NCBI GenBank assembly: GCA_963556695.1
Contig: CAUWAG010000012.1
Span: 3,410,001 to 3,474,000, forward strand
Length of the DNA stretch: 64,000 nt
DNA from: Anthostomella pinea
Lineage: Eukaryota > Ascomycota > Sordariomycetes > Xylariales > Xylariaceae
Direction of reading: 5' to 3'
Below are positions 1-11,836 of this stretch, piece by piece (within the stretch, counting starts at the first letter, position 1; each line of letters opens with the position of its first letter). The translations under genes were made by a program, and so were the position numbers. The notes below the pieces were generated by a model. That model was not told where the DNA came from, searched no databases, and was given only the letters and a program-made list of their open reading frames with translations.

Positions 1-648
1 ACCCAAGATGGTGAATACGCATGGTTTGATCCTTCGACAACAAGCAGGCCGAACATGTTACAAGTTGTGCTGTATTTTCCATGTTGAGGGAGAGAGCAGC
101 CCTAATGTGGGGGAACACGTGATCACGTGACCAGTCAACCATACTCTGCTCCCCCACGTTTGCCTCCTGCGTCTCTGTCCACTTCCCGTCGAAGACGACT
201 GTCAGCAATCAGGCATGTGCATCGATCCACAACTCGATCGTGCTTCGTGCTGGCTGTCATGCTTCTCACTAGACCACGACTGCACCACGACTACCACTCG
301 ATGGCTGTATCAAGGAAGGGCACGAGTATTGATACACTGAACCCTCATATGTCTCGTACACCACCCGTCCAGCATACAACGGCATACTCATCGAATTGGA
401 ATAAGCACATTGGAATAGGCACACTGGAATAAGCACGCTGGAATCAGCATTGAGGGTGACGTGTCGAACCAGAGCTACTTATTCCTGTATGCTTATTCCG
501 GTGACTCTTTGAAAATATCCCATGGGAAATGTGGGAATCCTATCAACATGAGCGTACGGAGACTTATGAGGGCTAGGTGTACATCCCAATCACTTAATCA
601 CTCGGTTTTGGAGGCCACGGATTGTGCTCAAGATGGCCTCGACACGGA
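1..648. other. gene-poor flank with a hairpin repeat
   Basis: I see no convincing gene here. The short open frames lack codon bias and similarity to known families. The only structure is the GGAATAAGC / GCTTATTCC hairpin repeat, annotated separately. Confidence 0.5.
395..578. repeat. hairpin repeat, copy 1 (MITE-like)
   Basis: The left arm holds four near-copies of GGAATAAGCAC at about 397-445. The right arm at about 477-500 carries the complement (CTTATTCC... GCTTATTCC), so the unit can fold into a hairpin of roughly 105 bp. About 50 bp downstream is GGAGACTTATGAGGGCT (558-574). A second copy with the same three parts lies at 59.2 kb. This is seen directly. Calling it a MITE is inference, since no target-site duplication was identified. 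Confidence 0.5.
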
Positions 649-3435
649 TCAAAAATCGATGTCCTTCTGAACAACCACGTTCTCCTTGCCAGCAAGGACA
701 ATAGTCCTCCCCCCGTCGAATGAGCTCGGCAGGGTGAGGATGGCTTTCTTGATGGCTTCATCACTGCAGAATGCAGCCGCAGCGCTCAAGGATGGGAACC
801 AGTACTGTTCCATCCCAATGACACTGTTCCAATCGGCATTCTCGAACGGCGTGCCGGCAAAGAAGGCCTTCGGGTCGTCAGGTGTAACCGTACGATTCAG
901 CACATACCGCAGGAGGCTTGTGCCCGCGCCCATCTTCTCAATCGCAGCAGTCCTTGCCTGCAGATCGCTGACATAACTATCCCCTCCAGCGTACGAGGAA
1001 GACTTCGCTGGAAACACCACCGGAAGAGCTCCATTTTCGCGTTTCTCGAACGAAACCGGATCGAATAAGATGTTGGAGAATGGTTGGCTTAGAATGCCAA
1101 TGGTGTCTTCTTCGTCGACACAGACATGCGACCGTGCGGTAGCCTTGTACTGTGGATGTTGGAACGAGCCCCAGAGCGCTTCCAGGGAAGTCCAGCCGAG
1201 CATCGTGCAGCAGTCCCAGCTTGAACCCGCCTCCACTTGGGCCGCTTCCGTCTCCGAACGGGGACATGCCACTAGCTGGGTATAGTTGCGCAGAGTCGGA
1301 ACCGCCGCCGCGACCCCTTTTGCCATCCCGGCATGCACGCCCGTGTACTCCTGGATGAACTTCTCGTCCGACCAGCCCTTCACCCTCCTGGCCAACATCG
1401 ACATCTTGATTGGCTTCCTGTGCTCCAGATATGAGTTCGGGACGGGAGGGATCACTGGTAAGAGGAGGTGGCTATCATATTGGCCACCAAAGTGGATCAC
1501 ATGTGTGCCCTGGTTGACTGTGTTCGGGTGGCGTGGGATGGGTGCCATCTTGGGGTAAGAATTTTCCCGATAGTCGTGGCCGGAGATCACCAGCTGGAGG
1601 CGCTCACCCCGACGGAGACGGCAAGAAGTCGGCTGAATCTCGATCTCGACGGGCACAATCTCGCCGGGCTGGGCGGAGGTAGGTCACGTTGGTTTTTGTG
1701 GTACGGTTGCCAGGGTGTCGACTTCCCTTCGTCCAGCTCTCGGCGCGAAACGCGCAGCCAGCCGGATGCTATTGGACCTGTGTCGACAATGGTGATCCAT
1801 GGGAAGAAGACCTCTTTGCCTTCGACGTCTGTTTTTCGCAAGGTAATGAACATATCCATATCGTCGGCTCCCTTTGCTTCTACCCAAAGCTTCAACTTAG
1901 TATGTCCCGCGAACTCGAGAGGCTTGAAGCATGGCAGGTCTAGGAACAGCTCCTCGTGCCTAGCGTCGTACGAGAGCTGAGTCGGAGTCGGAGTCGGAAT
2001 AAGACTAAGACCTCTGGAGGCAGTCGGAAACAGCTTGGTGTACTGTGTTCCTGGTGGGGGAAAAGATTTGGCCGTGCGCCATTCGCCGACGTAGTAACGC
2101 TCGCGCATGGTGTACCGTACGGGTGGCCAGAATTGGACTTCCGTATTTTGCCCCAACAGGTATGTGTCCAGGAAGGCTTTTTGCCGCAGCAAGGACTCCT
2201 CGGTCATTGACCATTCCCACCTAGCGATACTGGTTAGACGATGGCGCTCTCTGCTACATTGGATCGTCTGACCACACTCAATTCTAGTGTTGGTGAATCT
2301 CGAGATATTTCACTTCAGAGCGGATCCCATAATACGCGTTTATGGTTCCTCTCGTGTGGATTCCGTGATCGCCCCAGCTGCAGATGATGTAGGTTGGGCA
2401 GGTAATCCGGTCAAGAGCCACGACCTTGCTTTGCCAGTACTCGTCGAAGTAAGGGTGGTTGGTCGGGCCATCCATGCGATCCTCGACCATGCCGCGGCCG
2501 TAGTTGAAGAAATAGGGTATCTGGCAGATGATGGTGTCAATCTATGATACGACACGTGCTTACCGGAGAAATACTAGTGTTATGCGATCGGGACTTACAA
2601 CAAGATGAACTGAGTCTCGGGTATCCCACCCTTCCAGGCCATCTCCCGGTACAGATCTGTCATACCATCGACGAGGATGATTGCCTGTGTTTGAACCTAT
2701 AATCAGCTGTGTACCGATAGGCTTTGTTGGCGCGGCGCTCTTACCGCAAGAGAAGGAGGCTGTTCACGTGCAACAAGCCACTGGTTCATCGCAAACCCGC
2801 TGGCTCCGCAAAGTGCAACTTTCCCATTCGACCATTCTTGGGAGGCATCAGAGCGGCTCATAGAACAACACTATGGTGCAGGTGCATACCGTCCAGCCCT
2901 ACATCACGAGAATAGTACCCCTTATCGCCATCAGATTGGTAGGAACCCCTGGCGTCGACGGTGGCGACGATGTACGACCTGGGACACCACCATCCCGGAT
3001 CGGCGGCCTCGAACAGATACTCCCGGGAGAGGCGTGAGGCGTCCAGACCCGAGGAAGCCGGGAATATAGACAGGTCGGTGCCACCGTCTTTCCCGTACAC
3101 GGAGTAGTTGAGGATGACGGGCAACCTGGCGTCGATCTTGTTCTCGGGGCGCACGATGTTGCCGCGCACGATGACGCCATCTCGGAGTGGGATGGGCACG
3201 TCGAGGTGTTTGATCATGCCATATTCTCTCACGGTTCTGGGCGATGGGTCTTGCAAGCCCTGTTGCTTTGGATCCCATGCTGCGAAAAGGCGAGTCAGCA
3301 TGAGTGCGTGCCTGATGCTGGCCCTCGGGGGTCTGAACTTGGGAACTTACCCTTGATGAATTTCCCAAGATGGCGGGCTTTGGCCTGTTCTTCCTTGAGC
3401 AGATCCACGCTCGAGGCCGGTGATGGTGTCTCCAT
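649..3435 (-). pseudogene. CocE/NonD (S15-like) hydrolase fused to an EthD-like domain, disrupted
   Basis: The N-terminus begins METPSPASSV and is spliced (exon 3435-3351, intron, exon from 3279). It leads into an alpha/beta hydrolase of the CocE/X-Pro dipeptidyl-peptidase family. Exon 3 (2836-2745) reads WSNGKVALCGASGFAMNQW, with the nucleophile serine in GASG. Exon 4 (2684-2599) gives AIILVDGMTDLYREMAWKGG. The C-terminal jelly-roll ends with GGQYDSHLLLPVIP. The same frame then continues into about 265 residues resembling an EthD dimeric barrel (LARRVKGWSDEKFIQEYTG). Lesions: the exon 4 to exon 5 junction (2599/2541) is out of phase. The frame stops after EIHQH (2284-2286) with no usable donor before WEWSMTEE. 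A one-base shift is needed near 1665-1690. The 2890/2836 splice drops a helix usually found before WSNGK. The gene is therefore decayed or mis-assembled. The fusion itself is open across its boundary. CocE family members cleave esters or amides; the substrate here is unknown. Confidence 0.6.
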
Positions 3436-4226
3436 GATCGGACCGGTACAGATTATGATTGAAGATGACTAGAAACACTGATTGATGTCGGGAAACTCGA
3501 ATTGGCAATGGCATATGTCTACATCTACATCTATGTATGAAATCGGCCTGATCGGTCCTCGCGGAGTCCGAACTGGCCCCCTTCCCCACAGTGAACACAC
3601 AGAGCGGCCAGCCTGTCGTGGAAACCGTCCAACGTGAGGGAACCGGAGCTCGGAGATGCCACCGGATGCCGGTAACATTTGCCCACATCCCGATGCGACA
3701 AGACTATTGTCCAAGGTAGAGGATTCTTGTGTCCACCACCGCCAGCGCAAGCTACTAGAAGCTCGTGGTGAAACACGATCTTGTCCACCGCACGCTATTT
3801 ACATAGCGTCTTTTTAATTTTGCTCAGGTCAACGTCATTTATGGGCCTCGCGGTAAGTGGGTGTCTCCACTTACCGCGACGCCGACCTGGTGTCACCCAC
3901 CGGAAGAGCCGAACTACCAGTATCCGGGGAGAGTTTGACAGCTTAAGGGAAAAGGCCATCAGGAAGCCTCTGCGCTCGCTTAAAGGCCGATGACCTTGAT
4001 CTGGTTATGCCCCAGCTGATAGTAGCCACTCAGCTCCCCTTTACCACCGATCTGGCTTGCCTTGACTAAAACTCCCGATGCCGAGGACTCAACAGACTAT
4101 GCAAGAGTATGTTGCTGTCCACAATGATCAACTATCTGTTTGCTCCAGAGTGGTTTTAACGAGAGTGGTAACCCAGTTTCGAGGTATAGTACAACGAACA
4201 GAAAGGTATGAATTCTCAATCAAATA
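3436..4226. other. intergenic, upstream of the CocE-like gene
   Basis: No supported gene. This is presumably promoter sequence for the disrupted hydrolase plus the 3' flank of the dehydrogenase, which is transcribed in the same direction. Confidence 0.5.
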
Positions 4227-4266
4227 TCACTCGCCATGACGACATCTACAGCGCGAAAACCCTCTT

Positions 4267-5271
4267 CTACCTAAACTCCGCGAAAGCCTTCGCCTGAGCC
4301 TCGTCCTGCGCGCTATACTCGACAGACCACCGCCACAAGTCATCCTGCTTCTCCACATGATAGCTATCCTTGCTGGACGGGATCTCCCTCCGGCCCTCAA
4401 AGTACTTCCCGGATACCCCGGCCGTCTCATTTGAAATTGCCAACCGAACGAGCGACGCCGCCGATTCCTCCGGCCTGTGGATATTCGGACTGACCAGAAA
4501 CCGGAGCACAGGCAGCGCCCGAGGCAGGATGCTGTTCCACAGAAACCGCTCAACGGCGGTGCCCTCGCGCGCGAGCCCCGAGCCCGGCATGAGACCCGGG
4601 TCGAATGCGTTGATGGTGATCCCGCGCTCCGGGATCTGCTGGTTCAGCCGCTTGTGCAGGGCGTATGTCCACAGGACGTTGGCGAGCTTGGCGTTGGCGT
4701 AGTGTCTGCGGCCCGGCCCGTTGGCGATCGCGGGCGGCGGGTGCGCCAGGTCTTCCGCGGACGTGTAGATCGCATCCGGCAGGCCACTTTTCTGAGACGG
4801 ATCGTGGGTGCCGCTCGAGGTGACGACGACGCGTGCGTTGGCCGCGAGGTGCGGGTAGAGGAGGTGGAACAGCAGGGCGTGCCCGACGTGGGTGATGGCG
4901 AAGGTGGACTCGATGCCCTCGGACGTGAGCGTCAGTGATCCCGGGAACTGCAGCGCGGCGTTGAGCAGGAGGGCCTGGATTGGGGGGTGGTGTTTCGAGG
5001 ACCATTCCTTGGCGAAGGCGCGGACTTTGCTGGAGTCGGCCAGGTCGAGCGGTGCGAAGATGGTGTTGCTCTGCTTGAGGGTCTTGTTAATGGACTCGGC
5101 GGCATGTTCGCGGTCGGATCGCGAACAGACGACAACGAGCCAGTCCGGGTGTTGACGGGCTATCCCGAGAGCGGCATGGTAGCCCATGTTGAGCGTGCCG
5201 CCGGTGACGATGGCAGAACGTGTGTACGTCATTATAGGGAGTGGGACTAGTGTTGTGATGATGAGAGTCAC
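4267..5271 (-). CDS. short-chain dehydrogenase/reductase
   Basis: A classical SDR with an NAD(P)-binding Rossmann fold. The glycine motif TGGTLNMG follows AIV near residue 23. A variant NNAG strand reads LLLNAALQ at about residue 105. The catalytic serine lies in VVVTSSG and the tyrosine/lysine pair in HYANAKLAN at about 190-200. Family knowledge predicts NAD(P)(H)-dependent oxidation or reduction of an alcohol or ketone, in the retinol dehydrogenase/protochlorophyllide reductase-like branch. The substrate is not predictable. The frame is intronless and gives 334 residues. Met14 (5232), directly before TYTRSAIVTGG, is probably the true start and would give 321 residues, the usual length. It lies tandem to the CocE-like gene with about 0.8 kb between them, so there is no evidence of coupling. 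The gene looks intact. Confidence 0.9.
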   Translation of the reverse strand: MTLIITTLVPLPIMTYTRSAIVTGGTLNMGYHAALGIARQHPDWLVVVCSRSDREHAAESINKTLKQSNTIFAPLDLADSSKVRAFAKEWSSKHHPPIQALLLNAALQFPGSLTLTSEGIESTFAITHVGHALLFHLLYPHLAANARVVVTSSGTHDPSQKSGLPDAIYTSAEDLAHPPPAIANGPGRRHYANAKLANVLWTYALHKRLNQQIPERGITINAFDPGLMPGSGLAREGTAVERFLWNSILPRALPVLRFLVSPNIHRPEESAASLVRLAISNETAGVSGKYFEGRREIPSSKDSYHVEKQDDLWRWSVEYSAQDEAQAKAFAEFR

Positions 5272-7109
5272 TCGAGCTATATTGATCCGATAGAGAGAGT
5301 GTGGTCCTCTGGTGCACGAAGGGCTCGTGGGATATCGAGTGCTTTCAGGCGTGAATGAGATGTGTCAGTATGGTGGGAATGAAGCTCGGAATCTCCAGAG
5401 GGGGGTGATTCCAGCTCTTTATGTAAACTAAGCCTGGATCTAGGGCGCCGATGGCCGTACTTAAGTCCATGTGTCATCCTGCTTATACGACACATGCACA
5501 TGTCTCGATGGGCTTATAGGGCCCAGGTGCACATGTAGCCGGGCTTGCGATACTTGCAGATGTCCCGGTTCGGAGCTTGCGGTCTGTAAATCCGCCAGCC
5601 CCGGGTGGGGCAGCACCCGCGGACTCCATGCGCCGGCTCGCTTATCTTCCAGCGTTGACTGACGGCTGACGGCGTTTTCGCGAAAGACGATCAATCGAGA
5701 TTGTTTAGGTAATGAGGTTAACTACCTGCGACTGACCCCACTGATGATCAACGAGGCAAACGAGCGCCGTCGCTAGGCCATTTCCACATAATCTATGAAG
5801 TCTCTAGCTGAGAATTACATCGTCCATTGTCACACAGACTGGTTGCTTACGAAGCGTACAGGGCCGACGCACCTCTTACGGCCGATGCATGGCCACGTTG
5901 AGGTAGTATACGGCCGACGCATATTTACTTCTGCAGGTAGTGGCCTCGAGTAAGTCGGCAAGGTGTATGTGTGTTGCTACAAGTTCGCATCTCGGTTTGT
6001 CCAATCGGTGAGAGAGGACTTGAAGCAATGTCGCTCGCCTGTAGTGCACGAAACGGTCTATAGCGTGCTGTCGAAGCTATCTTAGATGATATGAACTCAG
6101 ACGTCGTGTTGGCAAGAGGATGGGAAGCAGAAGGTGGGCGCGGGGGTTTCGTTGTCGGGAAGCCAAGTGCGATTCTGTCAAGAGCAATCTGGGCATGATA
6201 CGTGTCCCTGGTAATACTGTTGGTAACTTGCCACAAGTTAAAGCTCAAGTAGGATTCTTGCCCATCGTTTAAGGTGCAATCCGCTGGAACCGCCGCCGAC
6301 GTCTCCAGCCAACACCGCCCTGTGAGAGTCAACCTCTACGACTTTCTGGGAGACGGAGTCAACCCTAACAACCAAAACGGCACGAGCATCGGAGAAGACG
6401 CAACCTCTGGCTTGGGTTATTGAAGATCAATCCTAGACTCTGTTCCGTCACCACTTCCTGTTGCAGCGGACGGGTTATCTCGATGAAGTTGTTATCATGG
6501 GTATACCATCGTTCGCCGCCGCCTGAGGATGTGAGGATGACTAGACTTGGCATAAAAGTTGCACGATGGAGCGAGAGATCCTCCTCTCTGCTACGGTGAA
6601 TGCCAGGTCATCAATTCCGCAGCCGGTTTTCATGGCCCTACGCCTGCGCCGCAAGACCTCTGGGCCTCACGATGACCTGTCAAGTGTCGAATAGTAACGA
6701 GGAGAGCCGTTGGAGGATCCATTACAACCTCATATCGTCATAGCAGCTAGGCTCGGTCCCACATCGATTGAGGTGGCTTCAACTGTTCTTGCTGCGCCCT
6801 GCGGTCAGACGGCTCCAAACGGCAGAACACGAGAAGCTGACCCGCACGGATCGGCCGGGGGTATTGCGATTGTAACGATGTCGACCGGGCATCCGTGGCT
6901 TCTGCAAGGACGGCATGCCATCGTACGGACGGATGCGGCAACCCCGAGTGACGATCTGCCGACACTTGCCAACACCGGTATCCACTCAGTACGAGAACGG
7001 CTCGCGGCATGGTCTTGCTCGTGGATGATAATCCACATCGGCCTCGTATTCCTTAAGGTTCATGCTCATACTTTCCAGAAGCGGTGGAAGGCTTGGCGGC
7101 ACTGTTGAA
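5272..7109. other. intergenic, no supported gene
   Basis: About 1.8 kb with scattered short frames on both strands, none with recognisable domains or splice structure. The minus-strand frame at 5925-6332 was considered and not accepted. Confidence 0.5.
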
Positions 7110-7116
7110 TATATAT
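7110..7116 (+). promoter_or_regulatory. TATA-like element
   Basis: TATATAT lies 121 bp upstream of the ATG of the secreted-protein gene at 7238. This is a plausible core promoter position for a fungal gene. The call rests on position and motif only. Confidence 0.35.
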
Positions 7117-7237
7117 GTGAGCTTTCCTCAAGTGCTTGGAGAGACATTCAACCACGTTGCCATCAACAAACCGACAGACATCCAGAACCGGAAGAACAAC
7201 TTCGCGTCCTATCTCAACCACACAACCACCTCTCAAA

Positions 7238-7756
7238 ATGCACTTCTCCACCGCCGCGACTGTCGCCTTCCTCGCCGCTGCCGCCAACGGCCTGGCCATT
7301 TCGCAGCGTGCCACCGAGCACAAGGTCTACGTCGACACCTCCGACTGCTCCGACAACGCGCACACGCTGCCCCAAGTCCTGGGCATCAGCAACAGCACGG
7401 GCGAGGACTACCTGACGCCCGAGCGGTTCGACGGCCCCACCTACACCTTCACGGTGCCGGCGTACTACCAGGGCGAGCTGTACCTGCACGACAGCGCGCA
7501 GCCCAACCGCACCGCCGACGACCTGCAGACCATCGACTTCTACTTCTACAACCCGCCGTCCGAGGGCGAGCTGAACCAGGTCACCATCAGCAGCGCCTGG
7601 GACAAGCACGTCACCGATGTCATCACGGCTGTGCGCTTTGCCAGCTCGCCCGAGACGGACTACCTGAACGGCGAGAACCAGGGCTCGCTGCAGTCGGATG
7701 ACCCGAACGACGCCATCTACGTCTACTACTGCAAGACCTGGCCGTTGCGGAACTAG
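7238..7756 (+). CDS. small secreted protein, unknown family
   Basis: A single-exon gene for 172 residues. The chosen start (7238) has a good context (TCAAAATGC) and opens a textbook signal peptide, MHFSTAATVAFLAAAANGLA. The mature part is acidic and aromatic, with only two cysteines (SDCSDN and YYCKTW near the C-terminus) that could form one disulfide. It has two N-glycosylation sequons (NST and NRT). The codons are very GC-rich in third position, unlike the flanking DNA, which supports a real and well-expressed gene. I do not recognise the family. It is probably extracellular; effector or wall protein roles are conceivable but untested. An upstream in-frame ATG at 7136 would bury the signal peptide and is rejected. 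Confidence 0.8.
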   Translation: MHFSTAATVAFLAAAANGLAISQRATEHKVYVDTSDCSDNAHTLPQVLGISNSTGEDYLTPERFDGPTYTFTVPAYYQGELYLHDSAQPNRTADDLQTIDFYFYNPPSEGELNQVTISSAWDKHVTDVITAVRFASSPETDYLNGENQGSLQSDDPNDAIYVYYCKTWPLRN

Positions 7757-10446
7757 AGGATGGGGTGGATTTGGGAGTTGGAGGGTTGGCGAGGTCGAAG
7801 TGATTAGAGGTTGGTGAGGAGATGTTTGCAGTCTGCAGGTCCGGAGGGAGCAGGACTGTTGTAAATAAACGTACTCATCTGTACATAAACGAGTACTGCA
7901 ACGATTAACGAATAAGCAACAATCTGTATATAGACCATCAATTAATCACATACCACCATACCTAACTCACCATACCCGATATGGCTAACAAGATACGGAG
8001 CGTTGTGGCCATGAGAGTCCGGGTGATTCTGGGGACCAACACGCAGTCCGCACGTTCCAGATACGGAAACCTGAGATCATATGTCGACAGATCGAGATCA
8101 GGCCACTCTCATCAGTTTATTCATCAGTTTGCCACACCGACGTTCTTTGGGAGGAGGAACGTAGCACCCCAGGAGCGATTGCCGACGAGAGAGACCCGAT
8201 GGAGCTGGCCGCCGGCAATAGGGCGCCGGTCGCAAGCCGCAGGCACAACCCCGCGGAGGGGAACCTTGAAATCAATCTCACAAGACGAATCGGCGCCGTT
8301 GACGCTACATTACCGTACCTACCTCATAAGGGCCCAAGCCAACAGCGCCGAATGGACAGCACAGAAACATTACTGCGTGGTCGACAAATGAAGTCATCTT
8401 ACATGATGCATGCTGCAGAGAAAGCTTGTCTGTCTGGGGTCAACTCGGCGATTCGCTGGTTGCGACGCTGACCTGCCAGTCTGCCAGTCTGCACTGCAAC
8501 ATACCTTAGCGACCTGCCGACACGAGCTGCACGAGAAGCGAGAGCGTCGGTCGGTGCTGCAAAGATCTGGCGTCGTACTGACCAAAGGTGGTTCGCTGTC
8601 GCTGATCGAGGCCGCAACGCAGCGGAACTGCACCTCAAGATACGGTGTAGCAGTGAGGGGTCGGTTGCCATTTCACGGACCTCGTCGAGATCTGCTCGCC
8701 AGTTACCCTATACATGTAGGTATGTTTATTCCATGTTCAACCCATTGGATAGAGCCGGCTTGGCCGGCCTGCACTTTGACGCTTTCGGGTCACAATGACG
8801 GGCATGTGTTTTTCGTGACTCCTTTCACACTTGCCTGTTGTGACTTATTGGGCAAGGTAGATAGCTTCATGGATGTGCCGGCCTCGTCGTTGTGACGTGC
8901 AACGTCATACTAGGGACACGCTGCGTGAATAAGCTTACCGTCAAGTAGTTCCCGCCTCCGGTCCCAAGACGTCGGAATGGGCGGCTGAACATGTAACCTA
9001 CCGCTCAGTTGGAAAGTTGGAAGCTAAAGCTATATCTCTTCATGTTATCGGGGGAATCCCTAGTGACAGCGGGATGTTGGTTTGGCTGTTGTTTTCGTAC
9101 CTACCTAAGAGATGAGTTGGTTATCTGGCAATCGTCTATTTGAGTATCTGAGTAATATAACGGATCTAGGCAGCTAGCCGCCAAGACTGATTTACTCCAT
9201 TTGCCATCCTTTGGGCGGCTGTGCCAACCCACCTATCTATTATTATTGTCAGACTGTGTCAGGCTGACAACCTCCAAGTCAGCCTTTGCTAGTAAGTTCA
9301 AAGTTATTAGGCGCAGCGCTGAGAACAGCCCTCTTGGCTGGCAATCCTTCGTCATCTCACAGTCCCAGCGTCATACGGTAACATCCTTTTCTGCGTCTGG
9401 TCTGACAGGTCAACTCAACTTGACCGACACACAGACGAGAACCCCGCCTGCCTGCGTTCCGTGATGCAACGCGCATGCAGAACAACCGGACGAGCCTGAG
9501 GGATGCCGTGTCGACCAACGACAAGGGCAAGAAGCCGATTTGGGAAACGGTCTGACGGTGATGCGAATTCAGAAGGTGGTGTGATCTGGTGTGATGCCCC
9601 GCCACCCCGCAACGGTGTGACCGTGCCAAGCGGTGCCAGATGCCAGGGTACCAACGTGACGGCGCCGATCTTCGAAACATTAGAACGGACACAGCATGTG
9701 GCCAAAGTGGGCTTTACCGAGCCAACTGCACAGCCAAGGAGTTTGATGTGGTGAATCAGATAAAAAATATTCTTTTTTTATTTTCACATTTTATCTTTTC
9801 ACCGCCAAGACGACTGCCCAAGAAACACAACCGTCACCCTTCCTGTGGAAGTGTCTCCAACGTTCATCAGGGCCACTTGCTGACTGGCTGACTGGCTCTC
9901 CCCTCTCCGGGCCCCCGGTCTGCTCCGGGTCCGTAGCTGCATAGGCTGCATAGGATCTCAGCCCCAAGCCTCGTACTTCCTCCTTCGGTGCAAGTGCCAG
10001 ATCATCACTGCCAGATAGGGCAGATCCCTGCCCAAGACCCTGGCCGCTGTCCCGAACACCTGCCAGAAGTCCTACGAATTAGAGCCGGGGAGCCATGACG
10101 TGCCCCCAGAACCTCCGGGGACCAGACCAGGGTGATGCCTGCGGACTTTCCCACAGACGAACTGCCAAATCCGTCTGCATGCCAGCATGCGCGCGACAGA
10201 AGAGATCGTCGCTTCGCAGTGAAGATGACGATCGTCGATTTCTAGTGGACAGCGACACGCATGGGCATGAACAGGGTAGCAACAGGGTGTCAACAGGGTA
10301 TCAGGCAGCACGATCCTTCTTGTACTTAAGTGTCACGATATGGCGTCCTGGTGTGCACACCCGTTGCCTCATCTCGGCAACCCTTCGCGGCTTTAATCGT
10401 AATATTACCAAGCCAGGCGCCGTCCACGACGTCGAAGACGACGACA
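7757..10446. other. 2.7-kb intergenic region
   Basis: No gene is supported. It contains short imperfect direct repeats (for example CTGCCAGT units near 8475 and CTGACTGG units near 9885). The final 0.5 kb presumably holds the tyrosinase promoter. Confidence 0.5.
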
Positions 10447-11836
10447 ATGCGGCCCTCAATCGCTAGACAAGCCCTCGCTGGCGCTGCCACCGTGTCCGCT
10501 CTGGTCCTCCCACTTCAGCCCCCAAGTCCCGTCGATAGGCGGGCAGAGCTCGTCGACCTAGCACCGTTTGGCAGCTTCCCAACCATCACGCCCGAGGAAG
10601 CCAGCTCCAGGGCTGAGAAGGGGCTCAGCTTACTGTTCGGCTCCGGTGCCTTTGGCGAGGAGCCGTGGTCGCCGCCCAGTAACGCGGAGATCGAGGACGT
10701 CGATGCCGCCGACAGCAGCATGAAGGCCACGGAAGATGTCCAAGATGACAGCACAACGCAGGCCGCGGCCGCCGGAACCTGCGACGCCAACAACCCCAAC
10801 ATCCGCTTCGAGTGGCGCAACTACCAGGACACCGACCGGGCAGCCTTCGTCGCGGCCATCCAGTGCCTGAAGGCGGCGCCCTCGGCCGGTAGCCCCTTCA
10901 CAGCTTCACAAAACAGATACGAAGACCTCGTCTCGGTGCATCAGCAGATGACCGACCAGATCCACATGGTAGCCCAGTTTCTGCCGTGGCACCGCTACTT
11001 CGTCTGGGTCTTCGAGCAGCTGATGCGGGACGAGTGCGGCTTCGACCGCGCCTTTCCCTGGTGGGACGAGACGCTCGACGGGGGCAACTTCGCCGCCTCG
11101 CCGCTGTTCACGGATGCCTACTTTGGGCCGGCGACTGCGGTGACAGCGGATGGCCAGGGTACCTGCATCGAGTCGGGCGTAAGTACCAATAGCTCATTGC
11201 ATCCTCACTGACTTGACTGGTGGACTGAACTCGGCTTCAGGCGTTCGCCAACACCACGCTGCACGTTGGCCCAGGCACCGGCAACTCGGATCACTGCCTG
11301 TCGCGCGCTGTGAATGAGACGCTGTCGGCGACCGTGAGCTCGAGCTTCGTCAACGACTGCAACTCGCGCACGACGTACTCCGACATGGAAAGCTGCCAAG
11401 AACTCGGGTGAGTCAGCGATCACGGGCCGTCTCTTCGCAGTATTGCCCATCTCATCCCATCTCAACTCTCCCCGTCCGATGTCAACTCAACGCTCTGCCC
11501 CAGCTGCGGAAGTGCCAGTGCTAACATGATCTGTTCCCCAGTCCCCACGCCTACGGCCACAACGCCATCGGCGCCGTCATGGCCGAGGTGTCGTCGTCGG
11601 TCGGCGACCCCATCTTCTTCATGCACCACCTGTTCGTGGACCACACGTTCCGCATCTGGCAGAACGCCGACGCCGCGCGCCTGACCACCATCAACGGTTG
11701 CGCCGACAAGGCCAGCCCCTGCACCGCCGTGACCATGGACACGGTGCTGAGCTCCATGGGCCTGCGGCCCGACACCACCGTCGGCGCCGTCATGGACACG
11801 CTGGGCGGGTTCCTGTGCTACCGCTATGACCACTGA
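10447..11836 (+). CDS. tyrosinase/catechol oxidase (type 3 copper)
   Basis: Three exons: 10447-11178, 11241-11407 and 11542-11836, with GT-AG introns of 62 and 134 nt, giving 397 residues. The N-terminus (RQALAGAATVSALVLPL) is probably a signal peptide, followed by an acidic pro-region to about residue 105. The CuA site is seen as SVHQQMTDQIHMVAQFLPWH, which supplies three histidines. The CuB site is PHAYGHNAIG (HxxxH) and then FFMHHLFVDH. The family oxidises mono- or diphenols to quinones, as in melanin formation or cross-linking. The length and the lack of a large C-terminal shielding domain match the short secreted catechol-oxidase-like tyrosinases of ascomycetes. The introns are phase 0 and phase 2 and the whole frame is intact. 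A signal peptide and acidic pro-segment suggest extracellular action. Whether it has monophenolase activity cannot be told. Confidence 0.92.

Noticed and set aside
5925..6332. 135-residue minus-strand frame
   Set aside because: No signal peptide, domain or supporting context.
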